Shown here piece after piece: positions 6,401 through 13,661 of a stretch of 25,709 nt of DNA (its first letter is position 1; each line of letters begins with the position of its first letter). The DNA comes from an uncultured Eubacteriales bacterium (lineage in GTDB: Bacteria; Bacillota; Clostridia; Oscillospirales; Oscillospiraceae): the NCBI GenBank assembly GCA_900546415.1, contig URCY01000024.1, positions 1 through 25,709 on the forward strand, in the 5' to 3' direction. Below the pieces are notes generated by a model, which was not told where the DNA came from, did not search any database, and worked only from the letters and a program-made list of their open reading frames with translations. Made by a program: the position numbers and the translations under genes.

Positions 6401-7354
6401 ATGAAACGTACAATCCGAGCTTTGATCGTTCTGGTCTTTACGCTCTCGCTCGTGCTCTCGCTTGCGTCCGTCGCAGGCGCGACCGAGCTGAAGTCCGCCA
6501 TCGGCATCGTCAACGCGCGCAGCGGTCTGCGTCTGCGCGCCAAGCCCAACACCGACGCGGCCGTTCTGGCCGTCGCGTCCGAGGGCGACTACGTCGTCAT
6601 CATCCGCAGAAGCGGCGACTGGTATCTGGTCGATTATAACCTCAACATCGGTTATATGAGCGCCTCCTACCTCACCGTCAAGGAGCGCGAGAACGTCGAG
6701 CTGGGCGACGGCGCCGTGAATCCCACCGTTGCCAACCTGCGCTCCGGTCCCTCGACCGACAGCGCCCGCGTCTGCCAGCTCTATGCCGGCGACCGCGTCG
6801 ATATTTTCGGCTTCAACTGCGGCTGGTACAAGGTGCGCTTCAACGGTCAGGTCGGATATATCCGCAGCGACCTCGTCACCCTGCTCGAAAAGCCCGCCGC
6901 GAACCGCGGCTACGCCGTCTCCGGCGGCTCGGGCAGCTCCGGCAATTCGGGCAGCTCCGGCGGCTCGCAGAGCTTCTATCCCGCCGGCGTCGGCCAGCAG
7001 CTCGCTACATACGCGCAGGGCTTCGCCGGTTATCCCTATGTCTACGGCGGCACGACCCCGGCCGGCTTCGACTGCTCCGGCTTTGTGCAGTATGTTTACG
7101 CCCACTTCGGCTACAGCATCCACCGCACCGCAACGGCGCAGCTTCAGGACGGCTGGTACGTCTCGCGCGACGCGCTGCAGCCCAGCGACATCATCTATTT
7201 CGGCTACGGCAGCACGGCGACCCACGTCGGCATTTATCTCGGCGGCGGTGCGTTCGTCCACGCCGCGAATTCAAACAGCGGTGTTATCATCTCGAACCTG
7301 TCCGAGAGCTGGTACGCCAACCGCTATCTCACGGCGCACCGCGTGATCGGCTGA
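6401..7354 (+). CDS. Secreted NlpC/P60 peptidoglycan endopeptidase with two SH3 domains
   Basis: The 317-residue protein has a signal peptide (residues 1-27, cleavage near AGA-T). Two bacterial SH3 domains follow, at about 31-93 and 98-162 (SGLRLRAKPNTDAAVL and ANLRSGPSTDSARV are the usual start motifs), then a Gly/Ser linker (173-190) and an NlpC/P60 domain (about 197-317). The catalytic set is visible: Cys225 in FDCSGFV, His275 in THVGIYLG and His287 in VHAAN. Enzymes of this layout (YkfC- or LytF-like) cut the D-Glu to diamino-acid bond of stem peptides outside the membrane, with the SH3 domains binding wall. The ATG at 6401 has GGGAGG upstream. It is cotranscribed with the small protein before it and ends at the long hairpin at 7371. 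Confidence 0.93.
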   Translation: MKRTIRALIVLVFTLSLVLSLASVAGATELKSAIGIVNARSGLRLRAKPNTDAAVLAVASEGDYVVIIRRSGDWYLVDYNLNIGYMSASYLTVKERENVELGDGAVNPTVANLRSGPSTDSARVCQLYAGDRVDIFGFNCGWYKVRFNGQVGYIRSDLVTLLEKPAANRGYAVSGGSGSSGNSGSSGGSQSFYPAGVGQQLATYAQGFAGYPYVYGGTTPAGFDCSGFVQYVYAHFGYSIHRTATAQLQDGWYVSRDALQPSDIIYFGYGSTATHVGIYLGGGAFVHAANSNSGVIISNLSESWYANRYLTAHRVIG

Positions 7355-7370
7355 CCGTGTCAGCGTCATG

Positions 7371-7418
7371 ATTGCAAAAATGGTAGGTTTTCTACGGAAA
7401 ACCTACCATTTTTGCAAT
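7371..7418. terminator. Bidirectional terminator with the repeated GGTAGGTTTT stem (T1)
   Basis: A perfect 22-bp stem with a TACG loop lies between the convergent NlpC gene and the ABC transporter operon. The stem core GGTAGGTTTT / AAAACCTACC is shared with hairpins at 9928 and 18588 and in altered form at 21121. It is flanked by A- and T-runs on both sides, so it can stop both strands. Confidence 0.88.
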
Positions 7419-7442
7419 CAAACTATTTGAATTTGTCCCTGC

Positions 7443-7472
7443 TCGGCCGAAGGCCGAATTTCACCGCGCAGC
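7443..7472. repeat. Reduced hairpin array (unit 5 only)
   Basis: TCGGCC-GAA-GGCCGA followed by ATTTCAC and CGCGCAGCC corresponds to units 5 and the start of 6 of the arrays at 3394 and 9984. It touches the stop codon of the ABC ATPase gene on the minus strand. Confidence 0.75.
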
Positions 7473-8195
7473 CTACAGCACCTTCGACAAAAAGCTTTGC
7501 AGGCGCGGGCTTTGCGGGCTTCCGAAAAGCGCCTCGGGCGTGTTTTCCTCGACGATCTGTCCCTCGTCCATGAACAGCACGCGGTCGGCGACCTCGCGGG
7601 CAAAGCCCATCTCGTGCGTCACGACGACCATCGTCATGCCGTTCTCGGCCAGCTTCTTCATCACGTCGAGCACCTCGCCGACCATCTCCGGGTCGAGCGC
7701 CGAGGTCGGCTCGTCGAAGAGCATGACCTCCGGCTCCATGCACAGCGCCCGCACGATCGCGATGCGCTGCTTCTGCCCGCCGGAGAGGCGGTCGGGATAT
7801 TCCCCGGCGCGGTCGGCCAGCCCGACGCGCTCGAGCAGCTCCATGGCCTTCGCCTCGGCCTCGGCGCGGGGCGTTTTTTTCAGCAGCGTCGGCGCAAGCG
7901 TCAGGTTGCGCAGGACGGTCATGTTCGGAAAAAGGTTGAATTGCTGGAACACCATGCCCATCTTCTGCCGCTGCCGGTCAAGGTCGACCTTTTTCGCGGT
8001 CAGCTCGACGCCGTCGAGGAAAATTTTCCCGCTGTCGGGCTGCTCCATGCGGTTCAGGCAGCGCAGGAAGGTCGATTTCCCGCTGCCGGACGGCCCGATG
8101 ATGCACACGACGTCGCCCTTGCCGATCTCGGCCGAAACGCCGCGCAGCACCTCGACGCCGTCAAAGCTCTTATGCAGCTCTTGCACGCTTAGCAC
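7473..8195 (-). CDS. Polar amino acid ABC transporter, ATP-binding protein
   Basis: The 240-residue ATPase has every NBD motif: Walker A GPSGSGKST (34-42), Q-loop FQQFNLFP (83-90), signature LSGGQKQR (137-144), Walker B VMLFDEPTSALDP (157-169) and H-loop VVVTHEMGF with His194. It belongs to the PAAT group (GlnQ/HisP-like), which powers uptake of polar amino acids. It is the last gene of a three-gene operon: its start overlaps the permease end by 26 bases, so translation is probably coupled. The stop codon is followed at once by a reduced hairpin array and the terminator T1. Substrate cannot be told from this subunit. Confidence 0.96.
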   Translation of the reverse strand: MLSVQELHKSFDGVEVLRGVSAEIGKGDVVCIIGPSGSGKSTFLRCLNRMEQPDSGKIFLDGVELTAKKVDLDRQRQKMGMVFQQFNLFPNMTVLRNLTLAPTLLKKTPRAEAEAKAMELLERVGLADRAGEYPDRLSGGQKQRIAIVRALCMEPEVMLFDEPTSALDPEMVGEVLDVMKKLAENGMTMVVVTHEMGFAREVADRVLFMDEGQIVEENTPEALFGSPQSPRLQSFLSKVL

Positions 8196-8901
8196 CCCTG
8201 TGCAGCCTCCTTTCCAGCCGGTTCAGCAGCGCCGTCATGCCGACGACGAGCGCCAGATAGGTCAGCGCCACGACCATCAGCGGATTGAACGCGTCATACG
8301 TATTGTTCCGGATCAGGTTCCCGGCGCGGGTCAGATCCTGCACGGCGACATAGCCCGCGACGGCCGTCTCCTTGAGCAGGGCGATCATTTCGTTGCCGAT
8401 CGCCGGCAGAATGTTCTTCATCGCCTGCGGCAGAATGACGTGCACCGTCGTCTGCACGCGCGAAAGCCCCAGCGAGCGTCCGGCCTCCATCTGGCCGGCA
8501 TCGACGGCGTTGATGCCGCCGCGCATCAGCTCGGCCATGTATGCGCCGGAGTTGATGCCGAAGGTCACGATGCCGACCGTGATGCCGTCGGCGGATTTCA
8601 TAATGACAAAATAGAAGATCAGCAGCACCACGACCACCGGAATGCCCCGGATGACCGTCACATAGAGGTCGCAGAGCCTGCAGACCGGCTTGAGCCAGCG
8701 GCTGCCCTCGCCGCAGTATTTCACGACCGCGATCAGCGAGCCGATCACGATGCTGATGCAAAGCGCGCCGAGCGTGATGATGAGCGTGTTGCCCAGACCC
8801 GTCAGCAGGAGGCGGTAGCGATCCTCCTCGAGAAACGTCTCGGCCAGCTTCGCGCCCCATGTGCGGAAAAAGTCGGCAACGGTTTGAAAGAATGCGCCCA
8901 T
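8170..8901 (-). CDS. Polar amino acid ABC transporter, permease
   Basis: The 243-residue membrane protein shows the HisM/GlnP layout: an N-terminal soluble stretch, then about five helices. The EAA motif that contacts the ATPase is present (AGRSLGLSRVQTTVHVILPQ, followed by 'A.PAIGNE'). It lies between the binding protein (6-base gap) and the ATPase (26-base overlap). Like many PAAT importers it probably works as a homodimer, since only one permease gene is present. Confidence 0.95.
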   Translation of the reverse strand: MGAFFQTVADFFRTWGAKLAETFLEEDRYRLLLTGLGNTLIITLGALCISIVIGSLIAVVKYCGEGSRWLKPVCRLCDLYVTVIRGIPVVVVLLIFYFVIMKSADGITVGIVTFGINSGAYMAELMRGGINAVDAGQMEAGRSLGLSRVQTTVHVILPQAMKNILPAIGNEMIALLKETAVAGYVAVQDLTRAGNLIRNNTYDAFNPLMVVALTYLALVVGMTALLNRLERRLHRGAKRARAA

Positions 8902-8907
8902 TTTCGC

Positions 8908-9675
8908 TTACCCGCCGTAGGCAACGCCGTACTTTTCAAAGATTTTTTGAACCGTTCCGTCGGCCTTCAGCTCCGCGAGCGCCTGATTCACGGCCTGCAC
9001 AAGGGTGTCGCTGCCCTTTTTGAACGCGAAGGCATACGGCTCCTCGGTCATCGCCTCGTCGAGGACGACCAGCCCCTGCTGCTCGGCGAGCGCCGCGGCA
9101 ACCTCGCTGTCAACGACCCACGCGTCGGCCTTGCCGCTCGTCAGCGCCGCGGCAGAGTCGTTATTCGACGTGAAGGAGAGCAGCTCATAGCCGCCGTCCA
9201 TGCAGACGGATTCGGCCGTCGTGCCGGTCTGCACGGCGATGGTCTTGCCGGTCAGGTCGTCCTTCGACGCGATCTCGCTGCCCGGCTGCACGACGATCTT
9301 CTGCGCGGCCGTGAAAAACACGTCGGAGAAATCGACGTTTTTCTTGCGCTTTTCGTCGACCGTGATGCCCGCCATGCCGACGTCATATTTGCCGGACTGG
9401 ATGCCCGGGATGATCGAGTCGAAATCGACCTGCTCGATCTTGAGCGTGACGCCGAGCTTCTCGGCGACGGCCTGCATCAGCTCGATCTCCACGCCGACCG
9501 GCTCGCCGTTCTCCAGATATTCAAACGGCGGGAAATCCGGACTGGTCGCGCCGACCAGAACGCCCTTCTCCTGCACGGCCTTGAGCGAATCGGACGCGCC
9601 GCCGCAGGCCGTCAGCGCCGTCAGCAGCACCGTCAGCGCCGCCGCAAGAATCAACAGCTTTTGAATGGTTTTCAT
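8908..9675 (-). CDS. Amino acid ABC transporter substrate-binding lipoprotein
   Basis: The 255-residue protein is a family 3 solute-binding protein (SBP_bac_3). It has a lipoprotein signal with lipobox LTAC (Cys24), then the typical GATSPDFPPFEY start of lobe 1, VGVEIELMQAVAEKLG, 'FDSIIPGIQSGKYDVGMAGI' and 'AVQTGTTAE' in lobe 2. It would be tethered outside the membrane and deliver an amino acid to the permease. The ligand is uncertain. I chose the ATG at 9673-9675 because GAGGAGG lies just upstream and the signal peptide starts there; the 22 extra codons upstream have no ribosome site and would spoil the signal peptide. Confidence 0.95.
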   Translation of the reverse strand: MKTIQKLLILAAALTVLLTALTACGGASDSLKAVQEKGVLVGATSPDFPPFEYLENGEPVGVEIELMQAVAEKLGVTLKIEQVDFDSIIPGIQSGKYDVGMAGITVDEKRKKNVDFSDVFFTAAQKIVVQPGSEIASKDDLTGKTIAVQTGTTAESVCMDGGYELLSFTSNNDSAAALTSGKADAWVVDSEVAAALAEQQGLVVLDEAMTEEPYAFAFKKGSDTLVQAVNQALAELKADGTVQKIFEKYGVAYGG

Positions 9676-9723
9676 GTTTGTTTCCTCCTCTTCGTTTGGA
9701 TGTTTCTTGTTTCTTATTGCATA

Positions 9724-9751
9724 ATTATACACATATTTCACAGAAAGTCAA
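9724..9751 (-). promoter_or_regulatory. Promoter of the amino acid ABC operon
   Basis: On the minus strand TTGACT (9746-9751), a 16-bp spacer and TATAAT (9724-9729) with an extended TG lie about 50 bases before the binding-protein start. The region 9752-9850 upstream is AT-rich at first and holds no gene. Confidence 0.85.
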
Positions 9752-9850
9752 GCCTCTTTTTTATATTATTTCAAAAACTATGTATGTTTTTTCGTGAACG
9801 CATGTCCCTGCACAACCTTGCCGGGCTTCCGCTCTGCCGCACACCGTTTC

Positions 9851-9924
9851 GGCCGGGCTTCGTTCCGGGATGCCATGCCTTCGGCTTAAAGATTGCCACG
9901 GCCGCGTTGCGGCCTCGCAATGAC
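9851..9924 (+). repeat. B-type palindromic repeat, copy 4
   Basis: The copy reads GGCCGGGCTTCGTTCCGGGA, then TGCCATGCCTTCGGCTTAAA, GATTGCCACGGCCGC and GCGGCCTCGCAATGAC. The inner hairpin is GGCCGC-AAC-GCGGCC on the minus strand. It ends four bases before terminator hairpin T2. Confidence 0.85.
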
Positions 9925-9927
9925 GCA

Positions 9928-9961
9928 AAACTGGTAGGTTTTATGAAAAACCTACCAGTTT
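9928..9961. terminator. Terminator hairpin T2 (GGTAGGTTTT stem)
   Basis: AAACTGGTAGGTTTT pairs with AAAACCTACCAGTTT across a short loop. Read on the minus strand it lies downstream of mazF and the hairpin array A2 and is followed by a T-run, so it should end the nnrD-lipoprotein-alr-mazF transcript. Confidence 0.8.
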
Positions 9962-9983
9962 CTTAATCGGAATGTTTTAATTT

Positions 9984-10119
9984 GTCGCGGCGCGACACCA
10001 CCACGGCGCTTCTTCGGAAGCGCCATTTCGCGCGGGCGCAAGCCCGCATTTCACATGCGAAGCATATTTCACTCGGCCGAAGGCCGAATTTCACTGCGCG
10101 GCGATGCGGCCGCGCCGCG
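9984..10119. repeat. Hairpin array A2 (six stem-loops)
   Basis: The units are, in order: GTCGC-GGC-GCGAC, GGCGCTTC-TTCG-GAAGCGCC, GCGGGC-GCAA-GCCCGC, ATGC-GAA-GCAT, TCGGCC-GAA-GGCCGA and a GC-rich unit near 10096-10119. The linkers are ATTTCGC or ATTTCAC. The order equals that of A1 and A3, and unit 3 differs from A1 on both arms so that pairing is kept. The array begins right after the mazF stop codon (minus strand). Confidence 0.85.
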
Positions 10120-10120
10120 C

Positions 10121-10477
10121 CTATCCCCTCGGCAGACCGAAGCTGACGGCAATCGCGTTATCCACGCGGTTCATCATGCTCTCGTCGAGCCGCCCCATAT
10201 GCTCGCGCAGGCGGCGTTTGTCGATCGTCCGGATCTGCTCGAGCAGCACCACGGAATCCTTGGTCAGGCCGGCCGCCCGCCCGGAAAGCTCAATGTGCGT
10301 CGGCAGCTTGGCCTTGTTGGTCTGACTGGTGATGGCGGCGGCGATGACCGTCGGAGAATGGCGGTTGCCGGTGTCGTTCTGCACGATCAAAACCGGCCGT
10401 GTCCCGCCCTGTTCACTGCCCACCACCGGGCTGAGGTCGGCATAGAAAATGTCGCCTCGCTTCACGATTGTGTCCAT
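10121..10477 (-). CDS. mazF: MazF/PemK-type mRNA interferase
   Basis: The 118-residue protein is a typical MazF: VKRGDIFYADLSPVVGSEQG, then GTRPVLIVQND with the catalytic-type Arg27, then Thr51 in ITSQTNK, ending in a helix with 'ALRVDNAIAVSFGL'-like spacing. MazF cuts single-stranded mRNA at short sequence motifs; the Bacillus homologue NdoA (EndoA) recognises UACAU. I chose the ATG at 10475-10477, which gives the usual family length and has GGAG ten bases upstream; a start at 10525 would add 16 residues. It lies downstream of alr as in Bacillus, but the 106-base gap between alr and mazF holds no mazE/ndoAI reading frame, so the antitoxin is missing or elsewhere. Confidence 0.93.
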   Translation of the reverse strand: MDTIVKRGDIFYADLSPVVGSEQGGTRPVLIVQNDTGNRHSPTVIAAAITSQTNKAKLPTHIELSGRAAGLTKDSVVLLEQIRTIDKRRLREHMGRLDESMMNRVDNAIAVSFGLPRG

Positions 10478-10583
10478 TTGCTTCACGCTCCGTCGTTTGT
10501 CTCCGTGCCGCAGCACGTCAACCATATTCTCCCACGCAGAAGCAAGGTTTATTCAGCGGAACTCCGAACCATTCTATGCAGGC

Positions 10584-11759
10584 TCAGACGATATATTGCA
10601 GGACCTCCGTCTCGTTTTCGCCGTCGAGATAGATGCGAGGAATGCGCTTGTTGATGCCGCAGAGCAACTCATAGGGGATCGTGCCCAGCTCGGCGGCCAT
10701 GGCGTCGACGCCGATGCTCGCGCCGTTATCCTCGCCGAAGACCGTCACGATGTCGTCGACCTTGGCCTCCGGCACGGAGGAGACGTCGACCATGCACATA
10801 TCCATGCAGATGCGCCCGATCTGCGGCACGCGCTTGCCGTGCAGCAGGAAGGAGATGCGGTTGGAGAAGCTGCGCGGCAGCCCGTCGGCATAGCCGATGC
10901 CCACGACCGCGACGCGCGTGGGCGCCTCGGTGCGGTAGGTGCGGCCGTAGCTGACGGTGATGTCGGGCGCATAGTCGCGGATCTGGAAAATGGTCGAGCG
11001 AAGCTGCATGACCGGCCGCAGATCGATCCGCCCGCGCAGCTCCTCGGACGGCAGGATGCCGTAGGTCGCGATGCCCGGCCGCACCATGTCCATGGCGTAC
11101 TGCGGATAGAGAATGCTCGCGCCGCTGTTGCAGCAGTGGCGCAGCTCCGGCTCGACGCCGACGGCCTTGAGCGCGTCGAGCATGGCCGTGAAGCGCGCGT
11201 ACTGCGTGCGGCAGAAGGCCTCGTCGCTCGCGTCAAGGGAATCGGCCACCGGGAAGTGCATGAAGATGCCCTCGATCTGCAATTCGTTCATTTCGGCCAC
11301 GGCGCGAAGCTCGTCGACCGTCTTCGGGTGGTCATAGGCGAAGAAGCCGAGGCGGCTCATGCCCGTGTCGAGCTTGATGTGTACACGCAGGCGGCGCTTC
11401 GAGCCGGACAGGCGCGCCTGAAGCTGGCGCGCGTATTCAAGGCTGTGTACCTCCTGCCGCAGGCCGTAGGCCACGAGCGAGTCGGCAAGCTCCGGCGGCG
11501 TGTAGCCGAGGATCAGGATCGGCCCGCGGATGCCGCCGCGCCGGAGCTGGATGGCCTCCTCGATGTTCGAGACGGCGAGATATTCCGCGCCCAGCTCGAC
11601 GAGATAGCGGCTGACCGGCACGGCCCCGTGGCCGTAGGCGTCGGCCTTGACCACGCCGAGAAAGCGCGTGCCGCCCGGCAGCTTTTCGCGCAGGGCGTGA
11701 TAGTTATGATTGAGGTTATCGAGCGAAATTTCCGCCCAGGTTCGTTTCAGACAGTCCAT
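10584..11759 (-). CDS. alr: Alanine racemase
   Basis: The 391-residue protein interconverts L- and D-alanine for peptidoglycan. It is a fold type III PLP enzyme. Lys38 in VVKADAYGHG should hold PLP, and Tyr271 in VSYGRTYR corresponds to the second catalytic base. HIKLDTGMSRLGF, HCCNSGA, GIGYADGLPR and RICMDMCMVDVS are the other family landmarks. The length is usual. The ATG at 11759 has GGAAGGA upstream. It lies 18 bases after the lipoprotein gene and probably shares its transcript, with mazF following. Confidence 0.97.
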   Translation of the reverse strand: MDCLKRTWAEISLDNLNHNYHALREKLPGGTRFLGVVKADAYGHGAVPVSRYLVELGAEYLAVSNIEEAIQLRRGGIRGPILILGYTPPELADSLVAYGLRQEVHSLEYARQLQARLSGSKRRLRVHIKLDTGMSRLGFFAYDHPKTVDELRAVAEMNELQIEGIFMHFPVADSLDASDEAFCRTQYARFTAMLDALKAVGVEPELRHCCNSGASILYPQYAMDMVRPGIATYGILPSEELRGRIDLRPVMQLRSTIFQIRDYAPDITVSYGRTYRTEAPTRVAVVGIGYADGLPRSFSNRISFLLHGKRVPQIGRICMDMCMVDVSSVPEAKVDDIVTVFGEDNGASIGVDAMAAELGTIPYELLCGINKRIPRIYLDGENETEVLQYIV

Positions 11760-11777
11760 TGTATTCCTTCCGTCCGT

Positions 11778-12344
11778 TCATTTCATGTAAAATTCCGAAA
11801 CTTCCAATTTCAGAATGCACTGCTGATTATAGCACACCTGCGCCGAAATTGGTAGTCCGTTTTCAAGCCATGTGTCCACGGTCAGCCTGCGCCCGCAGAG
11901 CGTGCGCTCGTAGGTCACGCGGGTGCGGTCGTTTTCCGCCCCAGCCGCCGTGATCGGCGCGTCCGTCCAGCAGATCGCCGCCAGCGCGGGCGCGGCCGCA
12001 GGCATGACGCTGTCCCCGGCCAGCAGCCCCAGCTCCATAGACATGCCGTCGTAGTCGACCGACGCGCCGGAATCCGTCACGGTCGCGGTGATGCCCGCAA
12101 GGGTCTGCGGCTCGAGCACCGTGAAGCGCAGCGCGCCGCTCCCGGCGTCAAAATCGCAGTCGAGCGTGAAGCTCTGCACCGTTTCGCCGAAATCCGCCGT
12201 CACGCGGCTGACAAAGGTGCAGCCGCCGTTCTCCAGAAGCGCCGTCCGCAGCGCCGCGGCCTCGCCGGCCTTGTCCGCCGACGGCGCACAGGCCGTCAGA
12301 AACAGAAGCACGCTCAGCATCAGTACGGCAAATCCTCGCCGCAA
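11778..12344 (-). CDS. Lipoprotein, LolA/YdcC-like (outer-membrane-sorting-protein fold)
   Basis: The 188-residue protein starts with a lipoprotein signal (MRRGF..., lipobox LTAC with Cys19). The rest is rich in alternating strands (FVSRVTADFGETVQSFTLDC, ALRFTVLEPQTLAGITATV, SVDYDGMSMELG), as in the LolA-like fold used by Bacillus YdcC and sporulation-linked lipoproteins. In Bacillus ydcC lies between acpS and alr, which matches this place. The start is a TTG at 12344, with AAGGATG eight bases upstream; no in-frame ATG or GTG offers a better start. The gene begins 15 bases after the nnrD stop. Function is unknown; the fold call is an inference from sequence pattern and synteny. Confidence 0.8.
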   Translation of the reverse strand: MRRGFAVLMLSVLLFLTACAPSADKAGEAAALRTALLENGGCTFVSRVTADFGETVQSFTLDCDFDAGSGALRFTVLEPQTLAGITATVTDSGASVDYDGMSMELGLLAGDSVMPAAAPALAAICWTDAPITAAGAENDRTRVTYERTLCGRRLTVDTWLENGLPISAQVCYNQQCILKLEVSEFYMK

Positions 12345-12359
12345 GGGATCACATCCTTG

Positions 12360-13220
12360 TTACAAAAGTCGCGGCAGCGTCTCGATCAGATCCGTCGGCA
12401 GCATTCCGCTTTCGCTCAGGCGCCGGGCGCAGAGGTCGCCGGCCGTCCCGTGCAGCCACGCCGCAGCCGCCGCCGCGCGGACGGGCGTCAGCCCCTGTCC
12501 CAAAAATGAGACAAGGATGCCTGCCAGAGCGTCGCCGCTCCCGCCGGTCGCCATGCCGGGGTTGCCGCATCGGTTGACATAACATTCCTTCTCGCCGCAG
12601 ATCAGCGTCCGGTGCCCCTTGCGCAGGAGCGTTGCGCCGAGCAGCCGCTGCATCCGCCGCGTCTCGGCAAGACGCGCCTGTCCGAGGTCGCCGCCCAACC
12701 GCGCAAGCTCACCGTCGTGGGGCGTGAGCACCACGGGGCAGGACGCGCCGCGCACTATATCTATATGCCCGGAAAGCACGTTTATGCCGTCGGCGTCCAC
12801 CACGACGGGACATTTTGCGTGCGTCAGCACCGCCTCGACGACCGCGCGCACGTCCTCGCTCTGCCCGAGGCCGCAGCCGATCAGGCAGGCGTCCATTTTC
12901 TCCAGACGCGGCAGAAGTTCGGAAACGGCCCCGGCGCCGAGCCTGCCGTCCCGGTCGGGCAGGGGAAAGACCATCGCCTCGGTGAGCTTCGCCGCGACGA
13001 TCGGATAGACGCAGCGCGGCACGCCGACGAACACCAGCCCCGCGCCGCTGCGCAGAGCCGCCTGCGCGGCCAGAACGGGCGCGCCGGTATAGCCCTCGGC
13101 GCCGCAGAGCAGCAGCACGCGGCCGTAATCGCCCTTGTGGCTCTCCGGCGCGCGCGGCGGCAGCCATTGACGCAGCCGCGCCGCGTTGACCGTCAGCAGC
13201 GGAATTTTTACGCGTGTCAT
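12360..13220 (-). CDS. nnrD: ADP-dependent (S)-NAD(P)H-hydrate dehydratase
   Basis: The 286-residue protein repairs hydrated NAD(P)H using ADP. It shows the ribokinase-like YjeF C-terminal domain: KGDYGRVLLLCGAEGYTGA near residue 28, AALRSGAGLV, VVDADGIN, LTPHDGE and the nucleotide-binding NPGMATGGSGDALAG near residue 235. The N-terminal epimerase domain (NnrE) found in fused versions is absent. The ATG at 13218-13220 has GGAGG seven or eight bases upstream; the frame stays open far upstream only as a shadow of the perR/rubrerythrin region. It is the first gene of the nnrD-lipoprotein-alr-mazF unit. A MITE sits 94 bases upstream. Confidence 0.94.
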   Translation of the reverse strand: MTRVKIPLLTVNAARLRQWLPPRAPESHKGDYGRVLLLCGAEGYTGAPVLAAQAALRSGAGLVFVGVPRCVYPIVAAKLTEAMVFPLPDRDGRLGAGAVSELLPRLEKMDACLIGCGLGQSEDVRAVVEAVLTHAKCPVVVDADGINVLSGHIDIVRGASCPVVLTPHDGELARLGGDLGQARLAETRRMQRLLGATLLRKGHRTLICGEKECYVNRCGNPGMATGGSGDALAGILVSFLGQGLTPVRAAAAAAWLHGTAGDLCARRLSESGMLPTDLIETLPRLL

Positions 13221-13314
13221 AAATCGACCTCCGATCTTGGAAAACGCGGCCGCATCCGGGCGCGCTCCGCTGGATTTCTTCGCCGCCCGCCGTCTGCGCG
13301 GGCGCTTCCTTTTA

Positions 13315-13474
13315 GGAACCTCTGATTCAATCGCAAGAGTGGTCAGCGAGGGATTTTGTTCCAGATTGAGGTTTGGAAATCGCAGGAATACTCTGTGTAT
13401 TTCAAGGTTTGCAAACCGATAAGCTGGGACGAAAGACCCGCTGAGCGCCGCAGCTGATTGATTCAGAGGTTTCT
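13315..13474 (+). mobile_element. MITE copy 1 (160 bp, terminal inverted repeats)
   Basis: The element begins GGAACCTCTGATTCAATCG and ends in the inverted form ATTGATTCAGAGG followed by TTTCT. Direct TTA flanks (13312-13314 and 13475-13477) look like a 3-bp target duplication. The interior, including GAGGTTTGGAAATCGCAGGA and ACCCGCTGAGCGCCGC, is shared with copies at 16676 and 24898. It carries no transposase. It lies between nnrD and perR. Confidence 0.88.
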
Positions 13475-13578
13475 TTATTATTATAGCATCCCCGCGCGAA
13501 AATTGCATCGGGATTTTTCGCGTGTACGCACGGATCGCCGGGGCGAAAAAAATTTTTTCGGAATTCGGAAAAAAGTGC

Positions 13579-13607
13579 TTGACAAAGTTAGCCCCATCTG
13601 ATACTAT
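13579..13607 (+). promoter_or_regulatory. perR promoter
   Basis: TTGACA (13579-13584), a 17-bp spacer and TACTAT (13602-13607) lie upstream of perR. A second possible -10, TATAAT at 13605-13610, overlaps it. The operator below covers the expected transcription start. Confidence 0.82.
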
Positions 13608-13618
13608 AATAACAGAAA

Positions 13619-13633
13619 TGATAATCATTATCG
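13619..13633. promoter_or_regulatory. Fur/PerR-type operator
   Basis: TGATAATCATTATCG matches the 7-1-7 Fur-family box TGATAATNATTATCA at 14 of 15 positions and is close to the Per box TTATAATNATTATAA. It sits 12 bases after the -10 box, so bound regulator would block transcription of perR itself. Confidence 0.85.
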
Positions 13634-13661
13634 TTTTGAAAATCAACCGGGAGGTGAGCCG

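Noticed and set aside
7540..9966. 808-codon plus-strand open frame
   Set aside because: It is the shadow of the three ABC transporter genes, with low-complexity Ser/Arg-rich translation.
9984..10119. CRISPR array
   Set aside because: Units differ in sequence, are 10-25 bases, lack constant-length spacers and are self-complementary. No cas gene is near.
10478..10583. Hidden mazE antitoxin between alr and mazF
   Set aside because: No frame of sufficient length with a ribosome site and a MazE/NdoAI-like ribbon-helix-helix pattern exists there.
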